A program made the position numbers and the translations under genes. Positions 24,246 through 36,500 of a stretch of 64,000 nucleotides of DNA are shown one piece after another (position 1 is the first letter of the stretch; each line of letters begins with the position of its first letter). The notes under the pieces are model-generated. The model was not told the DNA's origin and did not search any database. It worked only from the letters and a program-made list of their open reading frames with translations. This DNA is from Sarcocystis neurona (Eukaryota > Apicomplexa > Conoidasida > Eucoccidiorida > Sarcocystidae). The stretch spans positions 5,255,730-5,319,729 of the forward strand of contig KL647291.1 of the NCBI GenBank assembly GCA_000727475.1, written 5' to 3'.

Positions 24246-25243
24246 AGGTGCCGTGTGGCACGTTGTGGTGAAAACGGGAAGGATACATCCAGTAGTTGAG
24301 GAAGTGGAAAGTTACAGATGCTGCGGAAATACGTGGACACACAAGAGAATCGCCGGTTAAAAGTGACGGGCATCAAGTTAAGCGTCGACCTCGTCGAAAA
24401 ACAGCTAAGGGCGCACACAGCATCAAAGAGTCACACACATAACGATGACATACACGGAATCGCACAGATGCAAAATGCTAAACCTACTCTAAAAAGCCCA
24501 GTTTCTTGTCTCCGCTAACTGCTTGGCGGTGAGCGGCGCATCCGCATGCATGCGGGCTGCGTACACACGGCAGACTCGGGCCCGTACGACCAAACGTGTG
24601 TCTGACGCGCAAATATGTTTTCACACGTGGTTACTGCAGTTTTCTACAGAGTTGACGCAGATGTACAAATGAAAATAAGCATGGAGTTCTACGCATCCCT
24701 CTTTGTATGCGTTTGCCCTCCCGGTAGAGAAGGAGGCAGAGACACTGGAGAACATATATACATATCTGTATATATATATACATATATGTATGCATCCGCA
24801 TATTCGTACGTGAACTCTGCACACTCTCCACTGAGTTCAAGACCGACGGAAGATGATCACGTGCGTCCGTGGACCCCGACGGGCAGCGACAGCTGTGACA
24901 TACAGTTGCATGCGCCGTGACACGGGTGTCTAGCACAGTCCCTCATGTACGACTACGAGTGTGAACTGCATATGGGCTTTAATAGTGATACCGATAAACC
25001 TCTATAGATACACATAGATGGCAACACATTATGCGTATTAAGTAAAAAATGTTTCACTTGTCTTCCCTAAAGTTGCGCGCCGGTGCAGATGTTTCTACAC
25101 AGATGAATACAAGTAGGTACGTATATGTCCCTAACATACTTGTATGTATATTCGCACATAAATAAACGTATACGTATTTACATTTATCTTACGTGTCCTA
25201 GATGTCTACACTACTTTTACGACACTTCAACCTTTTTCCCCAG

Positions 25244-25734
25244 AGTTGTGTCCAAGAATGGACATCGTAGGTACTAGAAGCAGGTTCCACTTGCACGAAC
25301 TTCATACTCAGCGGCTGTTTACTACTTCCCTTACAGTGTCTCAAGTATACTCTGGTAGACAAGATTGCCACAAAAGTGATGCACGTGTTGAAATATCCAG
25401 ATCAGTGTGTGTGCTGGGAATGAAGAAGTACACGTGTTCAAGTTAGCTCTTACTGTACGCATGCGTATACTGACTGAACGATGCAGCCCGCGTAGAGGTA
25501 CACGGTGGAAATGGCAAGACAACGAGTGGATATTCTCGACGTGAGTGCTGCCTCTTTGCAGCTGATGAAATGCGCCAAGAGGCGCGGGTGTACTTTCTTA
25601 ATTCAAGATACATATATATCCACAAACGCAGGTGTACGCCAGTTTTTGAAGATCGGAACTTTGTGGACGTCACGTCCATCCGTAAAAAGAAGAAGTCAAC
25701 CTGTATAGAAGGGCTGGGTCTCAAGCAGGTATGA
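25244..25734 (+). CDS. Small spliced gene, unknown function
   Basis: Three candidate exons: 25244-25266 (ATG at 25258, donor GTAGGT), 25337-25404 (acceptor TCCCTTACAG, donor GTGTGT) and 25632-25734 (acceptor AAACGCAG, stop TGA). Phases 0 and 2 match. The protein of about 59 residues contains CLKYTLVDKIATKVMHVLKY and VFEDRNFVDVTSIRKKKK, mixed hydrophobic and basic. Further 5' exons are possible because the first exon also reads openly upstream of the ATG. Confidence 0.4.
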
Positions 25735-25938
25735 AGAGTCCTTAGCGCGGGGCCTGAGTGTGGTGAGCAAGACTAGAGACTGAGGGAGATAAACTCGCAG
25801 ATATTCTCAAGCTTAAGGAAGTGACTTTTTGCATTTTGATGCGGAGCTACGTGTCTACCTCCAAATCTACCAAGGCACGTGTTCACAAATGGCGTGTAGA
25901 ACACGTCCCGGTATGGAGAGATCCTGGACCACTCTACG

Positions 25939-26788
25939 TCATCTCTTGGTCGCGTCAAGCATGTCTTCTTCCTGGCCTAAGTTTTTCCTCTTTGCCAGAG
26001 ATGTTAGAGCTTCGAGTGATTCGTGATGCTCGCTTACTGCGTCTTTCCTCAGTATACGTGCCATAATCATTCGACGGTACAGAATGCGAGCAGGTAAGAC
26101 GATGTAGCACTTTTCCAATTCCTCAGCAGAACGAAAGGCATATACGTAGGAGTGTGTGTATAGGAACGTATACAGCAAACGACGGAGAAAAAACTCGACG
26201 CTGTCACTGCTTTTAAAATCCAACGGAGAGTACGGGTACTGTGAAAAATTAAAGAGAAGATTGGACGGCTTACGCAGCCATAACAGGATGGGGGTTTGCC
26301 TGTCACAGGTTGTCGAAACCAGTTGTTGCAGAAATGTAACAAGAGCGGCTCAGATATTGCAGAGAAAATACACGAGTTTTACAGCGGCTGAGCTTCTAAC
26401 GAAGATACTACAAGAACGTGTCGAGAGACACCATGACGCACCAGTTGGCATGTGGCATCGACATCCTAGTAATGCCGAATATACCTCAAGACGACAATGC
26501 AATGATGGCGGCCGTCATCGCAGTTCTCTCTGCCCCACTGTATGCTGTGGCGTTCGGAGGTTAGAAACGACCGTGGCGTGTACGAGCATGTTTTTCAGGA
26601 AATTGTTTCCGGGGAAAGCGCCAACCACATAGAGAAAGAGTCAGGATTATGCACAACCTGCAACGTGTCTCAGTACCGCTTACTTTTGTGTGGAGCAGTT
26701 GTCGCTTAGGGGGAGGGACCGGATCACACGGCAAGGGGGCATAGATCTGGACGGCGTCGAGACTGTACGCATTTGTTAACTGTAACAT
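25939..26788 (-). CDS. Small helical protein, two exons, unknown function
   Basis: Exon 1 26684-26788 starts at ATG and ends at a strong donor GTAAGC; exon 2 25939-26238 follows acceptor TTTTTCACAG and ends in TGA. Both junctions are phase 0, giving 134 residues. The first part is proline-rich (CDPVPPPKRQLLHTK), the rest is predicted helical and basic (FFLRRLLYTFLYTHSY, LYRRMIMARILRKDA) with a charged end. Size and composition resemble small mitochondrial complex or ribosome subunits of Apicomplexa, but this is only an impression. No membrane span is clear. Confidence 0.55.
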
Positions 26789-26799
26789 ACGTTCTCACG

Positions 26800-28415
26800 C
26801 GTAGTCAAAAATGTACGCGGGACCGTCGGCAACCGTGGTTCTCTCGAAGTTCACAAATCTCTTGAAACTAATCGAAGCTAGATGCGCAGGTGTGTGAGGT
26901 AGCCGATTATCTAGGCGCGCGCAGATCTTGATTAAAGCACCCGTGATCATTCATCAATCCACTACGGCAAAAGGGCGCCTCTGCTCAAAACTTTAACGGA
27001 CGGCTCGAGAATACCTCACGCACACAAACAGGTTAATCACGGCCCAGGTGATTGCGCGGGCACAGAGGTCGTCCTGTAGTGCGCGCGACAGCTGCACGTT
27101 TCACCTCGGAAGCGATTTCTCATTTAGTACTTCAGTGAACAAGCCACTCGTAACGCTCCTTGGCTGCGTAGATTTTGTCGAGCAGGCAACTTCTACACGC
27201 ACCAAAACACAGAATTCTTCCCACCCTGTAGACACGTACACACACACACGTGAAGTGGTGCGTCGTCGTTCGTCTTCCCCCCAGTGTGCCTTGAGTGGTC
27301 TGGAGGCAAAATTATGTGTCACTGTGTGTCCTCTAGCACATCCGGCTGGTGCACGATTCTTTCGCGTAGACACTTAGTGCCCGGGCTATAATGTTCAGAA
27401 TCCCACGCAACTTTTTGCAGGTCCTGAAAGCTAAGGTGTGAATACACCTGACCGTGATTATCAGATGCGTTTCGAAGTGACACTACTATGTTCCACCTCT
27501 CATTTGCAGAGTCTCCACAGACGCTCTAGTCCCCAAACGCAGTGCTGTGGGAAAGGCCTCCACCGCTTGTATCATATATTTCAGCATCTCCGCTCTGAAT
27601 CCGTTGCTAACGGGCGTGCGATGGGGTACAGCCGCTGTGGATTCACAAAATCGAATGCCCTGCGCACGTACGTCGCAGGGTATTCATCAGTCGACAGGAG
27701 AAATCAGCCATTGATTTAAACTGCGGTCAATCTTCGCGGTGCCGTTAGCAAGAGCATAGTGTTGCCTTGCTCAACGATTCGCATGCGGAGGCGACTTGAC
27801 TGTCTTTCACCTGCAGTGCTAGACTCAAGTCATCTCTTGCTGAGCTGGAACTTTGACTCAATGCCGCCATACGCGAGGTTACCTAGGGACGGGTCAAAAT
27901 GAAAGCAAGGACGCGGTCCTGGCGGGATGGGACTGTCTTCGCAGCTTCTTTCAGCTTGAAATTTGCCCTTAGCTAAGGGCTTTGGTGAGGAACAAGTTGC
28001 AGGAATGAAGCCCTAAGCAAGAGACAATGTAATTTTCGGGCTTGCTTATCTGCGTCACTGTCTGGCTTCTTCGTTTTTCGGAGACCAACCCGGTGTTCGT
28101 ACAGTTCACGTGTACGGGAGCACTGTGACTACCACAAACGCACGGAATGGTATTCTACAAGAATGTCATAGTCTGCCCCAGATGAACAGAACAAGTTCCT
28201 CCGTGACGCAAGACAATCTTCAGCTCAGTCAGGCAAACTGCTGCAAGAAGCGTATACATCTTAAAAGTTAGGCGGTACTGCGCCTTGTAAAGAAAGCACT
28301 GCCGTTGTCTTGCCTTGTGCTCAGTTTTCGCAAACAGAAACGCTTTCGAGGCATTCTCCCGTGCGCCTCCCCGTCAGGAGTTTCTACATTGCCTCTGGAT
28401 TCGGGGTTGCTGTAA
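26800..28415. other. Ordinary intergenic sequence
   Basis: Non-repetitive sequence between the divergent genes at 26788 (-) and 28420 (+). Open frames at 27048-27377 and 27438-27719 (+) lack splice sites, codon bias or motifs. Promoters of both flanking genes should lie here; no TATA-like or other known motif stands out. Confidence 0.5.
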
Positions 28416-28419
28416 ATAT

Positions 28420-31400
28420 ATGAAAATGACAAGCACTTTGGTAGGCTGTGCGGCAGCTGCCTACTTCCTACCCGTGCTGCTCGCTTCCTGTTTGCAAAGC
28501 ACCGAAAAGGGATTTTTCGGCGACGTCGCTCGTTTGGCTCTCAGTGGTGTACAACAAACTCTCATGAGTCAACAACCCGTCTCCCTTGGTAGTATCGCTC
28601 AGGGTGCCCTGTCAAGTGTGTTAGGGGTTCCTGCAACAGCTCCGCAAGCCCAGCCAGCGCAGGCGCCTCCGGCCCCCTCGTTGAATCTGCCGGAGCTTGA
28701 CGAGAGTAAGAGTTGCGAAAGTTCAAGTGTGTGAAGTCCGATTCTTCGTAAGCTGTTCTGGCAGAACTTGCTCGCAACTGAAAGGCAGCCACCTTCCGCG
28801 TATCAGGCGGTCCACTTGTTCCGCAGGAGTCTTACCTGTCCTTACTGTGTAATCTGTATCAACCCCACTGCTGTGCAGAAAAAGCCCGCGTCATCGACAC
28901 CAAAGAGCGACTGCTTCGCCAACGGCTCGACAAAGCGGCCGAACTGAAGGAGAAAATAACAGCGGACCTTGAATATATGAAAGAGAAAGGTTAAGCTATT
29001 GCTCTGCGCATCACCCTTAAGTTCTAAAGTATCACGGAAAGTTACGCCGCGCAGGGCTGCTGCAGCAATCAGGCGCTGCGCCCCTCCGAGGTGGGATAAT
29101 TGTTTGTGTCATCGGGTGATAAACCGCAATCCACTTTTTGCAATTCCACAGTGGCAGCGCCTGAAGCAACAAACATGGCAGATGGTCTGTTGTTGAAGCC
29201 TGGTCTCTTGCCCTGCTTGTAAAACGCAAGTCGCCTATATGCAGCTTTTGAGCAATACGAGGCTCCAATCATATTTTTGGAGCCACCGCCAATTACTCCG
29301 AAACAGGAGCTTGATGTAGGCCGGTTGGCAGGCGTGACACTTCTCTTATGAGCACTTCATACACTAGCTCTGTGGTCGCCTGCCTCGACGTACCCCTGCT
29401 GCGTATTCACAGTCATTTGCTAAGGCACTGCGGAGACATCAGCACCTTGTGGTATGCATTCTCTTGCGCGAAGTCTCTGACCATATCTCATCGCAGAGGT
29501 GTTGTCGGCATTTCGACGCAAATTCTGTAAAGCCGTCAAAATTTCTTCAGTAAAATCGATGTAAAGTCGTATGTAAACGTGCCCACTCCAGCCCATCAGT
29601 CGTACGTATGCCTGACCGTGCTTTACTCTTTAAAAACATCTTTAGAAATGTCAAGGTGGGATATAAGTGCCCCGTTTCTGTAGATCTTTGCTTTCCTAGC
29701 GTGCGTTGATTAATCACACGCTCTAGCATTATGTCCGCCGCCACATGAGCGAAAGGCACTTTACCTACGTCTCAAGTAGTGAACAGGTGTGTGAGAGGTC
29801 ATAATGCATACTCCACTACAGCGCGAACAGCCGGACTCAGTTTCGTGCCTGTCCGCGTATCCATTTCTCTGTGGCTGTTGAAAAACAATATGCACGCTTA
29901 TAAGCGTAAGACTTCTGTACTTCAAATTCGGTTCATATATACTTAATTGTTGTAGGCATCCGAAAGTGCTGAAGCAGCGCTGCATATGGCAGGGGATGAA
30001 ACGAGCCCCGTAATGAAAGCAGTGAAGGACTACAACGAGGCCAAACTCGGGAAAATCTCTGCAAACACTTTAGAGGTACATCCTCTCAGGCTACAGTTGT
30101 AACTATGCAAAGCTGCACGAATGTGAAGATGCGTGTTAGCTGCTCGGTCACTGAACCAGCATGGATGTATTCAGACACACTTCGCGCACCGGCATTCACG
30201 TGTTCGCAAGTAAAACGTCGCATAAGGAGCATGCACACAAGCACAAGTCTATGTCCGAATACACGTAAATATACATGTGTGAACATCCACGTAGATGTGA
30301 ATAAATAATATACGTGTGAGTGTTTTCGTCGAGCGGCTGACGCGGAGTCCGCGGCTCCCTGTGCCATACGTGATGAAGAGTCTACGTTTTATTTATACGT
30401 ATCGTAGTGCGGGGGAAGCTGACATTCAAAAGTAATACACTTCCGTGAATTCCTCTCCGTGTAACCTACATACGTCCCCCGATGTCAAAGTGGTCATGCT
30501 TAACGGATTTAGTATCTCGCTAAATAAACTTGTGTATCTATGTATAGAGGGAGACGTGTGTGCGTACACGTGGAAGCAGCGATGTGTACACAAGCCTTTC
30601 TTGGAAGTCCTTGTTTCACAACATTGGCAGGCTATTACATGAAATGCGTATCGTCTCCTGCAATCACACGTCGCCAAGAAGTTCACGCAAGCAAAAAAGT
30701 TTTGCATGGCCGTACATTCCTTTCCTGCTGTTTCTAGGAGGTGCGCAGAGAGATAGCACAGGTCGAATCCAATATAAAGAAGAGGAAACTCGAGCGTGAG
30801 GAGCTTTACGATAAGTAGGTGAGACGCATGCAAGAAGCCGAAGAAATTTGTCACGTGCTTGCTCGGCAGACTGAAGAAGAAGGGTAGAGAACTTGCCAAG
30901 ACTGGCTCGAAGCGCACTCGCTCCGAAACCAATTTCATCAACAACGGTAGGAAAGACCCAAGAAAGCAAGCGTATATATGAGTACACATAGGAAACATGT
31001 GCCGAGCGACGTTGAATAAATGTTGCCATCCTTTAGCTTCAAAGGTGTACTCTAGCTAGCGTGCTAGAGGCATGCACGCCAATGCAGACAATCGAGGGTA
31101 TTCACGTATGCATATAGTGACAGAGAAAGAGGCGCGCAGCCTTGCGTCTGTGTGTCCATACGTGTATTTCCCTGTACGTGTGTCACTGTGTACATAGGTA
31201 GAGAATCCTCTACGCATACGTAGAGGACACCTGTGCAGGCGCACTGTCATGTGCGTGTAACTGCAAGTCCAGAGGACTTTCACGCTTACGTGAACGCGTG
31301 TGAACCCGTCTTTCTTACAGACCTGAAGGAGAAGGATAAAGAGATTGACATACTTTCCGAAAAACTGCTGAAACTGAAGAAGAAGGAAGCTACATTGATA

Positions 31401-31707
31401 AGCACAGGCCATGGAAAGGTATGCTGTAACGAACGCAGTATAAGTAATGTAGATATTTGCATGCTTGTATGGCCGTGTAGCTGGGAATATGATATGCATT
31501 TATTGTGAATATCCGTTCACTCCTCCTCGGTTCTGCACGTGTTTGCAAACTCAGGAGGAGGGCGAAGGCGAGGCAGGGGAGATGGAAGGCGAGGAAGGCG
31601 AAATGGGAGGAGACGAGGAAGAAGACACAGGTGATAACAGGCGGTTATTTTCAAGCGATTCTTACATTTAAACCGCACTTTTTGTAGGGGACGAAGGCGA
31701 ATACTGA
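28420..31707 (+). CDS. Predicted secreted coiled-coil protein with acidic tail, nine exons
   Basis: Exons 28420-28728, 28827-28989, 29245-29315, 29956-30075, 30738-30814, 31037-31044, 31321-31418, 31555-31630, 31688-31707; all phases agree and the last exon ends EGEY-stop, giving about 313 residues. It opens with a signal-peptide-like stretch after MKMTS (hydrophobic LVGCAAAAYFLPVLLASC), then a proline/alanine/glutamine segment, a cysteine-containing block (LLCNLYQPHCC), charged helices likely to form coiled coils (EVRREIAQVESNIKKRKLER; DKEIDILSEKLLKLKKKEA) and a tail of Glu, Gly and Asp. It should enter the secretory pathway. I do not recognise the family; dense-granule or wall-associated proteins are possibilities only. 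Exon 1 may instead end at 28705 (donor GTAAGA) with exon 2 starting at 28807, also phase-consistent. A 33-base extra exon near 29151-29183 is possible. Confidence 0.7.
31037..31044 (+). CDS. 8-base micro-exon of the secreted-protein gene
   Basis: CTTCAAAG between ATCCTTTAG and GTGTAC. It is the only element seen that converts phase 2 (exon ending 30814) to the phase 1 needed by the exon at 31321. Confidence 0.4.
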
Positions 31708-31734
31708 AGCGAGAAATGAGCACCGGGTGTAGAC

Positions 31735-31840
31735 ACAGGCAACTTTGTTTTGCGCGCGGTTGATTACAAACCTTGATAAATTCAGCCACTTGCGGCTTTG
31801 TTTTGCGTGCGCTCCACTACAAACCGTGATATTCAGATTC
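31735..31840 (+). repeat. ~55-bp diverged tandem duplication
   Basis: Two copies sharing CTTTGTTTTGCG(C/T)GCG, ACTACAAACC or ATTACAAACC and ATTCAG. It lies just downstream of the secreted-protein gene. Confidence 0.65.
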
Positions 31841-32010
31841 ACATATATGTGTTTAACGTGGGTGAGGACTTAACAGACAGCTGCTACTCATAGAGAGACG
31901 CTTCGGGATAGACGAGACGAGAGGGCGGTCTGCTACACGTACTGTGCTGCGTGTACGCGTCTTACGTGTAAACGTGCACGCTGGGCTATACGATCTGTCT
32001 GAAACTTCAG

Positions 32011-32495
32011 CTACTGTCAACCTGCGTGAGAAGAAAAAAACGTGGAGAAACCTCTTCGAGGTCAATTTTATCAGTACGCGTATACACACATACGTATACG
32101 TGTACAGTCGTAAAAGAAAAAAAAATGCAAAGATGTTCACGCATCTGCATGCGCGTGTGTCAATACTTCCAAAATTTTCCCCGGCCAAAGCTGGCGCAGT
32201 ATAAAATGTACAGCGTCCACGCTGATTCGCCTGTACATGTGCAAGGATGCACCTGCGAATGTAGGGTCGTACACATCGTATATACACGTATACATGTATA
32301 TCATTGGTGTGTCTGCCCTCGAAGGCACAATTTGTCTGCAACTGAAGACACAGGGCTTTTACAGATTACCCCGACTTCAAAGCGGCAAGGCTGTTACTAC
32401 CGGAAAACAGTACTCTTCAAGCACATGCAAAACTGGCCCGCCTGAGGCAGCGGCGGGAGAAGGGAGATAACCTGTGTCCAAGTTTAAACGTGTAA
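32011..32495 (+). CDS. 3' part of a small spliced gene, unknown function
   Basis: Exon 32011-32073 (acceptor GAAACTTCAG, donor GTACGC, phase 1 to 1) and exon 32365-32495 (acceptor CTTTTACAG, ends TAA). Joined they read LREKKKTWRNLFEVNFI, NYPDFKAARLLLPENSTLQ and KLARLRQRREKGDN, a basic helical C-terminus. No start or 5' exon is identified between 31,707 and 32,011. The end is reminiscent of TPR-type or small mitoribosomal proteins, without proof. Confidence 0.45.
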
Positions 32496-33272
32496 CACCT
32501 GTCTACCAGATATATAACACGAAGAAGAGGACTTTGGGGTGCTCTCAGGCACGCGTGTGATTTCCCGGTATGAAGGAAAGTCGTTTCATGTACACCATGT
32601 CTGCACGCGGAATATATGACGAATTTGTACACATATGTATCGACCTTGCACGGCAGGCCGTTCAGCAAGGATGTAGGCAAGTGGAGGTAGAACGAAGAGC
32701 CAGCCACTTGCCAAGTGACCACAGTGAAATCGAGAAAGTGATACATTCACAAATGCATATTCGTGTGAATCTCGTGTTGCAGCAGCACAATGGTAACATA
32801 CAGACGTACTGCTACAGAACCCCTTTCTTTTCTTCGCCCGACGGGAAGGCTGCAGGGAGCAGCCGTCTACAACCTAATGTTCGAGAAGCGCAAGGATATA
32901 ACATATCCAGTTCTTGGGTCCTCGTGTGCATCTGCCCTGTAAAGCTACACGCTTGCGTAGAATAGAGAAGCACATGTAAGTCTAGAACGTAGATTCTCGA
33001 AGCGAGTCCACAGACAGACAGACAAGTTGATATACGTATGTCTATATACATAGATATGCATATACATTAAAGCAAATTTATGTGCAGTACTAGAGCTCGA
33101 CGTACTTCACGAGTGAAAATCGTGAGAAACAGCAAACTTTCCTTTTGGTACGAAGGTTTTTGGCGCCACACCTGAACCTCTACAGAAGAGAAGGCCACTG
33201 GCTTGTCTCTTCTCTTCCTAGAGCACTGTGCAGAGTAATGCTACACGGTGATTGCCCTAGTAGTTTCGCGGT

Positions 33273-33518
33273 ATGCCGCATTTCTATCGCCGGAGACGCC
33301 CGCTAGAGCACGTGAGTATATCCGCATCGTAAGCAGCACTAGCAGACGTCACACGGATCTGCACCTCCCTTTTATTCAGAAGATCCAGCTCACAGCCCCC
33401 TTCGCGAGGCAGCAACCACCCGAAGAATATTCTGCACGCGGACAGGCAGGCCCGCGTACAGGTCTGGAGCCTCAAGGCGGAGAAAGCTGCAAAGGCGCAA
33501 CAAATCCAACAAGCGTAA
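33273..33518 (+). CDS. Small basic protein, two exons (candidate)
   Basis: ATG at 33273; exon 1 encodes MPHFYRRRRPLEH and ends at donor GTGAGT (33312). Exon 2, 33396-33518, follows acceptor AGCTCACAG, reads in phase 0 through NILHADRQARVQVW and LKAEKAAKAQQIQQA and ends TAA. The total is 53 residues, basic and helical. A stronger-looking acceptor at 33379 (TTTTATTCAG) leads into another frame without a clear end, so the model is tentative. Its stop abuts the stop of the opposite-strand frame at 33519 (shared TAATTA). Confidence 0.35.
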
Positions 33519-36500
33519 TTACGCGTGCACACACATATACATATGCGTGTGTACACATCTAAAAATGCCTATGTTGCAGGGGTACGTCATCGTAGGCAGG
33601 CAGGGCACCGCAGAGGGGCTGACAGGGGATTTCACGTGTACAAAAACCGAGACTTCAAACTCCTCAGTTTTCCACGCTGTTCTTTCATTGAGCCAACGCT
33701 GAGGTGCGACACTAAGGTTAAGTAGCTGTGTCACTGTGTATTGACATGGCAACACAGCTACAGTGTCGTAACTAGGTGATTACTTCACAGTGCATTCACC
33801 TGATGACAGGCTCATACTTTTATTGCTGGATATATACGGCAGGAAACAGTTGTATGTGGGCTTCGTATCCGTCGCCACACGAACCAGAGCTTCATTGTTT
33901 GTAACACACACACCCGCGATGAACCCCACACACAAGTAGAACCGTGTACGTGCATTTTCACAGCTAAGCGCAAAAGGTATATTTCTAAGTATATTCGAGA
34001 CTATATAATTCTGCTGGCGTATCTCCGTCGTCGCACTTACAGATGTTTGCACGAGTGAGGATGCCAACGGCCGACCCGCGACATACAGCTGCATTCCCTG
34101 TGTAGTAGCGCATATTAGGGTATGTCGGCGTTACTGCTTTCTACGTATATTGCGGCACTCGCTCCACACGATTCCACGGTACGCATGCGTGGGCACATAA
34201 GTACTGCCTGCATGCGCGCGTTGAACAAGAAATGCCGAAAACTTGAAAAATTTGCGTATAGTCGTGAATCGCAACACTTAGTGGCCGCGGAGCGAAGAAT
34301 CGTTAACCCGAAGACAGTGCACCTGCGCGTACAGGTGAAATGCGCTGTCAACTGCCTGGCGGCTTCAACCAAATCTGTGCTAGAACGCCACAACTGAATA
34401 GCACGTGACAAACTGAAGCATTGATCAACATTTACCAGCATATTCCGGCTCCCGCATCATCCTGCGTTCGTAACGCGAAAGCAGTGTTGCCCCGTATATG
34501 TTAAGACACGTCTGTTGTGGACCACCAGTAGAAGCGGCAGAAAAAATATCTTACGAGTGAACGAGCATCAGCGCGTTGCGATCTTCGCCCCGAATCATCA
34601 GTAGCACCCGCTCTTCCTCTCGGGCCTTCCTGTTTCCACTGTTTTCTCTTTTCTCTGCCGGCGCCGCAGTATTGCTTGCGATATTATGCAAAGCCATAGA
34701 CAGCATGTTCCGCACATGCGCTTGGCAGCCAGCGTCCGACCCACTTCGGCAGGCAGCACCTCTCAACAGTGATGCTCCTCCGCGAGCTGTGTTCGGGTGT
34801 GAGGGATCATTGTCTGCTGTTTTGAAAACGAAGTTGCTTTCCTGCACGTCGTTAGAGAGGGGCTGAGAACTGCTGCTGTCTGCTGCGGCACTGCTGCTGC
34901 CCCCTTTTGCAATAGCAGAGCAATGCCTTCCTGGTGCGCTTTCGTTGCCTGCTGCTCCAGCTATGGCCTCAGAAAGGCTCAACGCCACAGTGCACCAGAA
35001 GGCCACACTGATTGCATCTGAGAGCAGCAGCAAAGTGTGCGCCTCTTTCAGGTAGCGTTCTACGTAACACAGGCAAGCATACCCGACGGCGAGTAACCTC
35101 TTCTTCGCTTCCTCTGTGGTCTGCTGCGTCTCCCGAGAATTACACGCGCCAGCGTCTACTGGATGTCTACCGCCCTCCCATCGATCTGCATGCAACTCTC
35201 TGCGGAGTGTCTTTATCCGCGTCCATCCGTGCACCTCCTTTTGTGGCAGTTCGTCAGAGGATTCACTTGCTTCATCTACACTCCTGGCGTTGTGGCCTGA
35301 CGATAGTGCTGCGCGGCAGTCAGCTGGTTGCACTTCTTCTCCGTTCCCAGCAACTTCCCACTGACTACGTGTGGCTGTTGCCAGGAAAGACGGCAGATCG
35401 AATGCGCTTAGCAATTCATATAAAAATGAAATGCACCAGGAGTTCTCATCCCTGAAGCAGCCGGGCTCTGAGAGCGACTCCATCGACAGCAGCTGTGACA
35501 GTTGGTCACTTCTCCCTGCAACCGCCTGCCTCATCCGCCTGTCTGCACAGGGGGATGGCGAGCGCGCACGCGTCAGCAGCTGACCTTGAAGCACATCCAG
35601 ATGGGCTCGCGTGTCTCTTGTCGAATGCTCCGTGGAGCTGTGCGCCGACATCCTCGAGCAGGAGGACGTCGAGTCATCACACATTTGTTCGCCTGGTTTT
35701 TCTCGTGTGTAACCTTTCTCGGTTGCGTTCGTTTCCCTCTGCTGCTTTTTTTGGTAGCAGGCCAGCTGATTTTCTAAGGAATCACATGCGCCATTTGCTG
35801 TCGTTATGTTTTGTTGTTCTGGCTCAATATAGCGGCCCGAGTCACCCTCAAAACAAAGCTTTCTACTTTCATCGAGGTGCACGCGGGCTTCCTCAACTAT
35901 TCCCGAGTTTCCCTTTGCTTCAACATTCTGTTCATCCACGTCGGCATTCAACTTTCTCACCTGCGCACCATGTACTCGAGTGTAATCTTTTCCATCATCT
36001 GAAATATCCCCTACTTGCTCCTCACGTCGTCTTCCTGTAGCAATGTCGCAGGTGGTTGGCACAAACGCAGTCCTTGCCAGCTGCAGCACAGACCGCATGC
36101 ACGACGCGGCCTTCCTTTGCGGATGCTGGGGCTTCCCGGCGGTCTTCCCTGCAGATTCGTTACGAGTCGCTTCAGCATGCGTTGTTTCAGCAGGAGCAGT
36201 TCCACCAGATGCAAGTGTTGCTGTTGTTGTTGCAGCTGCTGTACGGGGGCAGAAAAGATACCCCTGCTGCTGCTCCTGTCCTGCTGGCGACTGTGAGAGA
36301 AGCAAGCGGGCTAGTGACCGCATCACCGCGCACACGGCGGAGGTGGAGCTGCAGTCAAGGAGGAGCCGCCGCACGTCGCTACTGGTGCAAAACCGCAACG
36401 CCAGGTCTCCCGCCGCTGCTGCTGCATGCAGGTGTAGCGGAGTCACAGCCGCAGCAGGCAGCAAAGCCAGAACTTGCACTGCTTCTGCTGCACCCCTGGC

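Noticed and set aside
26433..26562. Short + strand frame from MTHQLACGIDILVM to a hydrophobic end
   Set aside because: Coding-like but antisense to the intron of the small minus-strand gene; the only possible following intron would be about 40 bases.
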